The position numbers and the translations under genes are program-made. A DNA stretch of 64,000 nt from Grimontia hollisae CIP 101886 (GTDB lineage Bacteria > Pseudomonadota > Gammaproteobacteria > Enterobacterales > Vibrionaceae). The DNA lies in NCBI RefSeq assembly GCF_000176515.1, contig NZ_ADAQ01000009.1, forward strand, positions 1-64,000, written 5' to 3'. Positions within the stretch are counted from its first letter, which is position 1; the number at the start of each line of letters is the position of its first letter. The notes beneath the pieces were generated by a model. That model made no database searches. It was given only the letters and a program-made list of their open reading frames with translations, and was not told where the DNA came from. Of the stretch, positions 58,637-64,000 are shown piece after piece.

Positions 58637-58818
58637 AAAGCCCCGGAGTGCCGTTGGGATCTTTTGCCCTTGAACCCTGCGGTTCAAGGCGGATGAGAAG
58701 AATAAACCGCAGGCTTCTCGGTACGGGCCGAGCTTGCTCAAAAGTCTATAACATCCCACCCTTAGGTGTGCTTATCGGCTCAGGGACGCGGATCCGCTGA
58801 CGCACACTCCAGGGTCAA
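58637..58818 (-). ncRNA. ssrS: 6S RNA
   Basis: About 182 nt on the minus strand between zapA and ygfA, the conserved site. Shared E. coli 6S sequence blocks: CCCTGAGCCGATA, GAGC-AGCTCGG-CCGT-CCGAGAAGCCT, and CCTTGAACC-CAGGGTTCAAGG. The ends pair (CCCTGGAGTG with CACTCCGGGG), giving the long terminal stem around the central bubble that mimics an open promoter and sequesters sigma-70 polymerase. Ends are approximate. Confidence 0.92.
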
Positions 58819-58834
58819 CTTGGTGTGGAAGGGT

Positions 58835-59146
58835 CTAACCTTCCTTCGATGCGCTGTGTTTTAACAACGCCTCTTCAATCGTCTGTTGCAACAGCGAGAT
58901 ACGCTGTGCCATATCTGCCTGCTCATCAATGCTCTTTTGCCTTTCGGCCCGTAACTCGTAGCAGACGTTCAGGGCAGCAATCGTCAATAACTGCTCTGTA
59001 TTCGTTACTTTAGTGCGCTCAGACAATTCATGCAACCGTTGATCAAAGTCGTTTGCAGCATCCGTCAACGCCTGCTCCTGCCCGGTTGGACAGTTTACAC
59101 GCATTGTTTTGCCAAGGATTCGAATTTCAACAGCCTGCGTAGTCAT
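58835..59146 (-). CDS. zapA: cell division protein ZapA
   Basis: 103-residue FtsZ-bundling factor: N-terminal VEIRILGKTMRVNCPTGQEQAL beta part, then a long coiled coil from about 60. Upstream of ssrS on the same strand and divergent from ygfB, as in E. coli. Confidence 0.95.
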   Translation of the reverse strand: MTTQAVEIRILGKTMRVNCPTGQEQALTDAANDFDQRLHELSERTKVTNTEQLLTIAALNVCYELRAERQKSIDEQADMAQRISLLQQTIEEALLKHSASKEG

Positions 59147-59418
59147 ATTTTTTCTGGGCTCCCTTCAAAGCACGAGATCGCACCCTGACGTGACGGGCGC
59201 AAACTATAGAAAATGGCAGATTAAACTGCAAGTCTATCCTATAGCGTATTGGCTCACGACGCACCAATCAGACGAAAAGTCGTCAATATGATGAAAATCA
59301 GAGCTATCGGGATTCTGTTTTAGTGCTTTTGCTTTTTTCAATCAACAAGAACAGTTCAGTGACTTGGCCCGAAGTGTTAGGATACTGGCAAGACATAACC
59401 GGTACCCAAGGTGACCCC

Positions 59419-59988
59419 GTGACCCAAGCAACTTTACCTGAATACAGCAGCATAGCTGCCACACTAAACGCCGATTCCCTGGCCGTAACCCCAGCGGAAA
59501 TGCATGGATTGCTCAGTGGTATGCTGTGCGGTGGACTCGACCCGGAACGGGGGAACTGGATGCCGATGCTTTATGACTACACCAATGATGGCGCAGGCTG
59601 GCCCCATCAATCCAAGGCACTGGCAGCAACCAGTATTGGCCTTGCGAGCGCCGCGTTGGCCAGTGGACAGATGGATTTCGACATCCTGCTGCCGGAAGAA
59701 GGTGTGTCACTGCTTGACCGTGCTGATGCCCTGTCCGAGTGGTTGAATGCATTTATCGCGGGTATCGGTCTGGTGGGTATAACTGCCGGTAAGCTGTCTG
59801 AAGACACCAAAGAAGTGCTTTCCGATCTGTCTGAAATTGCCCAATTGGGCATTGATGAAGATGACGATATGGAAGAGCAGGCACAACTGCTGGAACAGGT
59901 GATTGAACACGTTCGTGTCTGCGCGATGACCCTTCATGCAGAGTTGGGCATCAAACCACAGACTGAAGAAAAACCTACCCTTCACTAA
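59419..59988 (+). CDS. ygfB: UPF0149 protein YgfB
   Basis: 189 residues from a GTG (59419) with AAGGTG five bases before it. The family start is EYSSIAATLNADSLAVTPAEMHGLLSGMLCGG; the body has LLDRADALSEWLNAFIAGIG and DLSEIAQLGIDEDDDMEEQ, ending in the family KPTLH. The open frame extends to 59323 but without similarity. Pseudomonas YgfB homologues modulate stress and lysis genes; E. coli function unknown. Next gene here is ubiH, not pepP. Confidence 0.9.
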   Translation: MTQATLPEYSSIAATLNADSLAVTPAEMHGLLSGMLCGGLDPERGNWMPMLYDYTNDGAGWPHQSKALAATSIGLASAALASGQMDFDILLPEEGVSLLDRADALSEWLNAFIAGIGLVGITAGKLSEDTKEVLSDLSEIAQLGIDEDDDMEEQAQLLEQVIEHVRVCAMTLHAELGIKPQTEEKPTLH

Positions 59989-60030
59989 GGTCTGTTGACC
60001 CAAAAGGGCATTGCCGGAGAGTGACACAGA

Positions 60031-61236
60031 ATGGACGCAAGCGCGCCTACCACACACACCTTTGATGTTGTTATCGCAGGCGGTGCGATGGCAGGGGCTA
60101 CCCTGGCCCTGGCTATTGAACGCCTGACAGGGGCTGGACTGTCGGTCGCCGTGGTTGAAGCCGCCATTCCCGACCACAGCCATCCGGGTTACGATGCCCG
60201 CAGTATTGCCCTGTCTTACGGGAGTTGCCAGCTACTCGAACAGATTGGCATCTGGCCGGTGCTGGCACCGTTCGCAACCTCCATCACCACGATTCATGTT
60301 TCTGACCGCGGCCACTTTGGACTGACAGAAATGCACGCCTCGAAGGAAGGTGTCCCCTTCCTTGGCAACGTGATTGAACTTGCTGATGCCGGACGCGTGT
60401 TCCATAAAGCGCTGGGCGATGCCCAAAACATCACGCTTTTCTGCCCTGCCTTTGTTTCTGAGATTGAACGCGACACAGACAAAGTAACCCTGACACTCAA
60501 TGACGGCCAGACACTGACAACCCGGCTGGTAGTTGCCGCAGACGGTGCCCTTTCCTCCTGCTGCGAGAAGGTGGGTATTGACCGCCACGAGCATGATTTC
60601 GAACAAATTGCGCTGATTGCCAATGTGACCACTGAGCTTGCCCATCAGGGGCGAGCGTTTGAGCGCTTCACCGAGACAGGCCCTGTCGCCCTGTTGCCGA
60701 TGTCAGAAGGCAGAAGCTCACTGGTATGGTGTGTGAACCCCCACGAAGCGCCAGCCCTGCTCGCCATGTCCGATAACGAATTCGCGCAGGCACTGCAGCG
60801 TGCCTTTGGCTGGCGTCTTGGCAGGCTACTTCATGTCGGCCAGCGGGGCAACTACCCACTGGTTTTACGCCAGGCAACCCGTCTTATCAGCCACCGCTTT
60901 GCCGTGGTGGGCAACGCTGCACAAACCCTGCACCCTATCGCCGGTCAGGGCTTTAACCTTGGGCTTCGCGATGTGGTGACACTGGCAGAGGAAATCGCAA
61001 ACGCCCACCTGAACCAAAAAGATTGTGGTGAAATGCCGGTCTTGCAATCCTACCTTGCCCGCCGTGAGCCGGATCGTGATGCCACAGTCGCCATGACGTC
61101 AGGATTGGTTCATGGTTTTTCCAATACCGCTGCCCCGTTGATTCTGGGGCGCAATCTGGGACTGGCAGCCATGTCAGTCTGTAGTGAATTGAAAGCCCCC
61201 CTGCTTAAACGGGCGATGGGTCTGGTAGAACGATAA
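60031..61236 (+). CDS. ubiH: 2-octaprenyl-6-methoxyphenol hydroxylase UbiH
   Basis: FAD monooxygenase of ubiquinone ring hydroxylation. 401 residues: N-terminal FAD fingerprint DVVIAGGAMAGATLALAIE (near 11-29), the VVAADGALSS DG motif (near 168-178), and the C-terminal VVGNAAQTLHPIAGQGFNLGLRD ribose motif. Overlaps ubiI by one base (ATAATG junction), so they are translationally coupled. Confidence 0.96.
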   Translation: MDASAPTTHTFDVVIAGGAMAGATLALAIERLTGAGLSVAVVEAAIPDHSHPGYDARSIALSYGSCQLLEQIGIWPVLAPFATSITTIHVSDRGHFGLTEMHASKEGVPFLGNVIELADAGRVFHKALGDAQNITLFCPAFVSEIERDTDKVTLTLNDGQTLTTRLVVAADGALSSCCEKVGIDRHEHDFEQIALIANVTTELAHQGRAFERFTETGPVALLPMSEGRSSLVWCVNPHEAPALLAMSDNEFAQALQRAFGWRLGRLLHVGQRGNYPLVLRQATRLISHRFAVVGNAAQTLHPIAGQGFNLGLRDVVTLAEEIANAHLNQKDCGEMPVLQSYLARREPDRDATVAMTSGLVHGFSNTAAPLILGRNLGLAAMSVCSELKAPLLKRAMGLVER

Positions 61237-62447
61237 TGAAAATGACAAATGTAGACATCGCCATTATCGGCGGTGGTATGGTTGGCCTGACACTGGCAGC
61301 GGCACTGGCTGAAAGCGATCTCCGTATCGCCATCATTGAAGGCAAGATGCCCGAACCGGAACTGGACACCCTGCCCGACCTTCGCGTTTCGGCCCTGAGC
61401 CGCGCCAGCGAACGTATCCTGAAAAACGTGGGAGCGTGGGACGGCATCCTTTCCCGTCGCTACAGCCCGTATCACAAAATGTCAGTGTGGGAACAGGACA
61501 GCTTTGCCGCCATTGATTTTGACGCCACCGATCTGGGGCAACCCAACCTTGGCTGCATTGTTGAAAACCGTGTGATTCAGCTGGCGCTGATGGAATGCGT
61601 CAAACAGCAGCACAACGTTACCCTGTTCTGCCCGGAACGCTGCCAGAGCATGATGTTCGGTGAAACCGAAGCCTGGCTGACGCTGGAATCCGGCAGTGCC
61701 ATTACCGCCAAACTGGTCGTGGGGGCAGACGGTGCCAATTCCTGGGGGCGAAACCAGCTTTCAATCCCCCTGACCCATTGGGATTACGGCCACAGTGCGC
61801 TGGTGGCGAATATCCGCACAGAAGAGCCTCACGGTGGTGTAGCACGCCAAATTTTCACCCCGGATGGTCCGCTGGCATTCCTGCCTTTGCCTGACTCACA
61901 CCTGAGCTCGATTGTCTGGTCACAATCACCGGAACAGGCCGATGCCCGCTGCACCATGTCCGCAGAAGCATTCAACAAAGCACTGAGCGCAGCGTTTGAT
62001 CTTCGCCTTGGCCTTTGCACTGTCGAAGGTGAACGGGCGGCGTTCCCCCTTAAAATGCGCTATGCGAGGGATTTTGTCGTTGATCGCGTCGCGCTGGTTG
62101 GCGATGCAGCCCATACCATTCACCCACTGGCCGGTCAGGGCGTCAACCTTGGGCTGTTAGATGCCGCCACGCTGGCACAGGAGCTGGTTCGCCTGAGCAA
62201 TGAAGGCAAAGACGTCGGTGAAAAAGCCAACCTGCGCACCTTTGAACGCTGGCGCAAGGCCGAAGCGGCGCAAATGATTGCCGCCATGCAGGGCTTTCGC
62301 GATCTGTTTGCCGGTGAAAACCCGGCGAAGAAACTAATCCGCGGAATTGGCCTGATGGCAGCAGCAACCCTGCCGGGCATCAAGACGCAGTTTATCAAGC
62401 GGGCGTTGGGGCTGACGGGCGATTTGCCGGAGCTGGCGAAGAAGTAG
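61236..62447 (+). CDS. ubiI: 2-octaprenylphenol hydroxylase UbiI (VisC)
   Basis: C5 ring hydroxylase paralogous to UbiH. 403 residues: DIAIIGGGMVGLTLAAAL near 7-24, LVVGADGANSWGRNQL, and ALVGDAAHTIHPLAGQGVNLGLLD. Last gene of the ygfB-ubiH-ubiI set. An AT-rich cassette follows on the opposite strand. Confidence 0.96.
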   Translation: MKMTNVDIAIIGGGMVGLTLAAALAESDLRIAIIEGKMPEPELDTLPDLRVSALSRASERILKNVGAWDGILSRRYSPYHKMSVWEQDSFAAIDFDATDLGQPNLGCIVENRVIQLALMECVKQQHNVTLFCPERCQSMMFGETEAWLTLESGSAITAKLVVGADGANSWGRNQLSIPLTHWDYGHSALVANIRTEEPHGGVARQIFTPDGPLAFLPLPDSHLSSIVWSQSPEQADARCTMSAEAFNKALSAAFDLRLGLCTVEGERAAFPLKMRYARDFVVDRVALVGDAAHTIHPLAGQGVNLGLLDAATLAQELVRLSNEGKDVGEKANLRTFERWRKAEAAQMIAAMQGFRDLFAGENPAKKLIRGIGLMAAATLPGIKTQFIKRALGLTGDLPELAKK

Positions 62448-62510
62448 GTTTGAGGTTTGTCAAAGTAGTTTGGTTTTATGCGTTGCCAGCCCCTAGGAGG
62501 AAGTTAGCCT

Positions 62511-62897
62511 TCACTTAGAACTAGAACCAAACATCCCTTTTAATATAATAACCATCAACCCGATAACTGTAGCAAGAGTTGTGGTTATAAAGGTAATCAT
62601 AACCGACTCTGGAATTTCTTTGCCATTTTGCAAGAAAGAAGAAATATATAACCAAAAAACCAAGGCTGAAAAAATTGTGAACTTTTCCATAAACGAGAAA
62701 GTTTTATCAGCTAAATCTTTTCTCATTTTTGTATTGTTTTTAGTATCATCAATGCCTGCTCTAAGTTCATCGATTTCAGCCTGCATTTTTTGTATCTCTA
62801 ATTGAAGCTTTAGCTCGGCTACTTCGTCAGATAACTCACTTTCATCTTTTGGCGATGTTTCTTTGAAATCCGCGTTTACATTAATGTCTGAAATCAT
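62511..62897 (-). CDS. small coiled-coil protein with two membrane helices, partner of a Panacea protein (putative toxin)
   Basis: 128 residues: acidic N-terminus, a coiled coil (about 24-51, AELKLQLEIQKMQAEIDEL), a basic stretch (53-66), then two predicted membrane helices (about 73-90 and 98-120) and a short tail. I do not recognise a named family. Its ATG overlaps the stop of the upstream Panacea gene by four bases (ATGA), implying coupled translation and matched amounts. The cassette is AT-rich compared with its neighbours. A membrane-active toxin held by a Panacea antitoxin is the best inference; a signalling or anchor protein is the alternative. Confidence 0.75.
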   Translation of the reverse strand: MISDINVNADFKETSPKDESELSDEVAELKLQLEIQKMQAEIDELRAGIDDTKNNTKMRKDLADKTFSFMEKFTIFSALVFWLYISSFLQNGKEIPESVMITFITTTLATVIGLMVIILKGMFGSSSK

Positions 62898-63373
62898 AGA
62901 GATGAAGCTTGTCCTGTCGCTTTGATGTTCTCATAATGTGCGCGGATAACATCGTTTGGCATTACTGCGTTATAGGTAGCATTTCCACAATGGTCATACC
63001 AAATCTTATGCCATGGGCTACCTTCTTTATGTGTAAGTTCACGCAGTTGCCAGCCATCGAATTTGCCAAAGTTCTTGTAAGCACCTGCTACAATCTCTTT
63101 TTCTTCAGTGGTCAGGTCATCACAAGCGGAGATTTCTTTGTTAAGATCAATGTTACCATTGATATATTTTTTGTATCTGTGATACAAAACAGGGATGACT
63201 GGACCATGCTTCCATGCATTAACTTCTTCATCTAGGAGTGGTTTTCCTGTATAGCCAAGAGACAAGCCGTGTGCAGTGTACACAAGCTTTTGAATCTGCA
63301 TGTTTGTTATGCTTTTTTTGTTTTCTTTAGCTAATCTTAAAAACTCATTAGCTACACTCAACGCTTTAGCCAT
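62894..63373 (-). CDS. Panacea (DUF4065/SocA-like) protein, probable antitoxin
   Basis: 159 residues spanning the Panacea domain: MQIQKLVYTAHGLSLGY (25-41), VNAWKHGPVIPVLY (51-64) and LRELTHKEGSPWHKI (110-124) are its hallmark blocks. SocA, the proteolytic adaptor antitoxin of Caulobacter, and the hyperpromiscuous PanA antitoxins of diverse toxins share it. Here it is the first gene of a pair, as antitoxins often are, with a promoter that contains an inverted repeat. Also found beside phage genes, so acquisition by transfer is likely. Confidence 0.88.
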   Translation of the reverse strand: MAKALSVANEFLRLAKENKKSITNMQIQKLVYTAHGLSLGYTGKPLLDEEVNAWKHGPVIPVLYHRYKKYINGNIDLNKEISACDDLTTEEKEIVAGAYKNFGKFDGWQLRELTHKEGSPWHKIWYDHCGNATYNAVMPNDVIRAHYENIKATGQASSL

Positions 63374-63414
63374 GCAGCCCCCCTACCTATAAGTAACGCT
63401 TGATTCATTGTGAG

Positions 63415-63443
63415 TGTATAACAGTTTACTGTTGTTTTGTCCA
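63415..63443 (-). promoter_or_regulatory. promoter and probable operator of the Panacea cassette
   Basis: Minus strand TGGACA (63438-63443), 17-base spacer, TATACA (63415-63420), 42 bases before the Panacea ATG. A perfect 6-2-6 inverted repeat AACAGT-AA-ACTGTT (63420-63433) lies in the spacer, the position expected for an autorepressor site of a toxin-antitoxin operon. Confidence 0.65.
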
Positions 63444-63751
63444 GTAATTTCTTAGGAGGCTAACAACATATGAGCCCTTCTCCGGTCAATAGGCAATAGC
63501 CTTCTTTCTGGTTGCACCAGCAGCCAATGCTCTCGATCAACAAAGTCGTCTACTTCGTTTCCCCAAACTAAAGTTATCCAAAGTAGACACCCGAGTGAAC
63601 AAGTGCCAACTCACTTTTGTGTCCAAAAATCCATTCACACCTTAATCTATTCAAATTGCATGGTTCGAGGGAACAGAAGCAACAAAGCAGTCTGGGAGCG
63701 TATAAATTTCTCCCCTCTCGAACTCCACTTACCCGATATACCACACAAAAA

Positions 63752-63778
63752 AAACGGCGCCTTTTCAGCGCCGTTTCT
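63752..63778 (-). terminator. eno terminator
   Basis: Minus strand stem ACGGCGC / GCGCCGT with loop TGAAAAG followed by a run of Ts, 26 bases after the eno stop. Confidence 0.87.
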
Positions 63779-63803
63779 TATTTAGCCAGCTTCAGGTCAG
63801 CGA

Positions 63804-64000
<197 letters not shown>

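Larger units (their letters stand above)
63374..63803 (-). other. upstream region of the Panacea cassette and downstream region of eno
   Basis: These 430 bases hold the cassette promoter and its operator-like repeat at 63415-63443 and, near the right end, the eno terminator. The middle (about 63450-63750) shows no gene or repeat that I can support. Confidence 0.6.

Noticed and set aside
63450-63750. Attachment site or insertion-sequence remnant near the Panacea cassette
   Set aside because: I could find no inverted repeats, direct repeats, integrase or transposase fragment in the AT-rich gap.

Overview
The window is chromosomal DNA of a gamma-proteobacterium and most likely a member of the Vibrionaceae. 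Supporting this are the mutS-rpoS-nlpD-pcm-surE-truD-ispF-ispD-ftsB block, the oadGAB sodium pump next to a yqaB/yqaA/M16-peptidase/gshA run, and the ffh/ypjD/yfjD/rpsP-rimM-trmD-rplS neighbourhood, which follow the Vibrio cholerae VC0527-VC0561 order as I remember it. The genus cannot be fixed by reading alone; Enterovibrio, Grimontia, Photobacterium or a relative all remain possible.

Layout. 1-470: leader and three tandem promoters of a ribosomal RNA operon that runs leftwards out of the window. 0.6-6.7 kb: clpB, pgeF, rluD, bamD, raiA. 6.7-10.7 kb: aromatic amino-acid genes, namely the attenuated pheL-pheA, facing tyrA and aroF, with TyrR-type boxes upstream. 10.8-18.4 kb: an HdeD-like membrane protein, yjjG, the rpsP-rimM-trmD-rplS operon, ffh, ypjD, yfjD. 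18.5-27.5 kb: accessory genes: a soluble double-PAS chemoreceptor, a GtsABC-like sugar ABC transporter with its ATPase, a LacI regulator, a DUF1479 putative oxygenase and an SLT-like lipoprotein. This cargo sits where V. cholerae carries luxS. 27.6-37.4 kb: gshA, M16 peptidase, yqaA, yqaB, an MDR oxidoreductase and the oxaloacetate decarboxylase pump. 37.8-38.5 kb: six tRNA genes (four Arg-ACG, two Ser-GCT). 38.7-53.0 kb: csrA, alaS, recX, recA, pncC, mutS, rpoS, nlpD, pcm, surE, truD, ispF, ispD, ftsB. 53.2-62.4 kb: argO/argP, yggE, serA, rpiA, ygfA, 6S RNA, zapA, ygfB, ubiH, ubiI. 62.5-63.4 kb: an AT-rich two-gene cassette. 63.8-64.0 kb: the 3' end of eno.

The most notable observations are: (1) rpoS is broken by a frameshift inside an (AG)5 dinucleotide run that removes sigma region 4. 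(2) A Panacea-domain (DUF4065) protein is translationally coupled to a small coiled-coil/two-helix membrane protein, with a perfect inverted repeat lying inside its promoter; this looks like a toxin-antitoxin pair with an uncharacterised membrane toxin. (3) luxS and pepP are both missing from the places where relatives carry them. (4) The sugar transporter island has a LacI regulator and a perfect 16-bp palindrome next to an uncharacterised DUF1479 oxygenase-like gene.

Functionally the window is mostly housekeeping: protein disaggregation, translation and ribosome hibernation, aromatic amino-acid synthesis, secretion (SRP), DNA repair and SOS, isoprenoid and ubiquinone synthesis, and one-carbon and serine metabolism. 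The accessory parts concern sugar uptake, chemosensing and probable phage or plasmid conflict.
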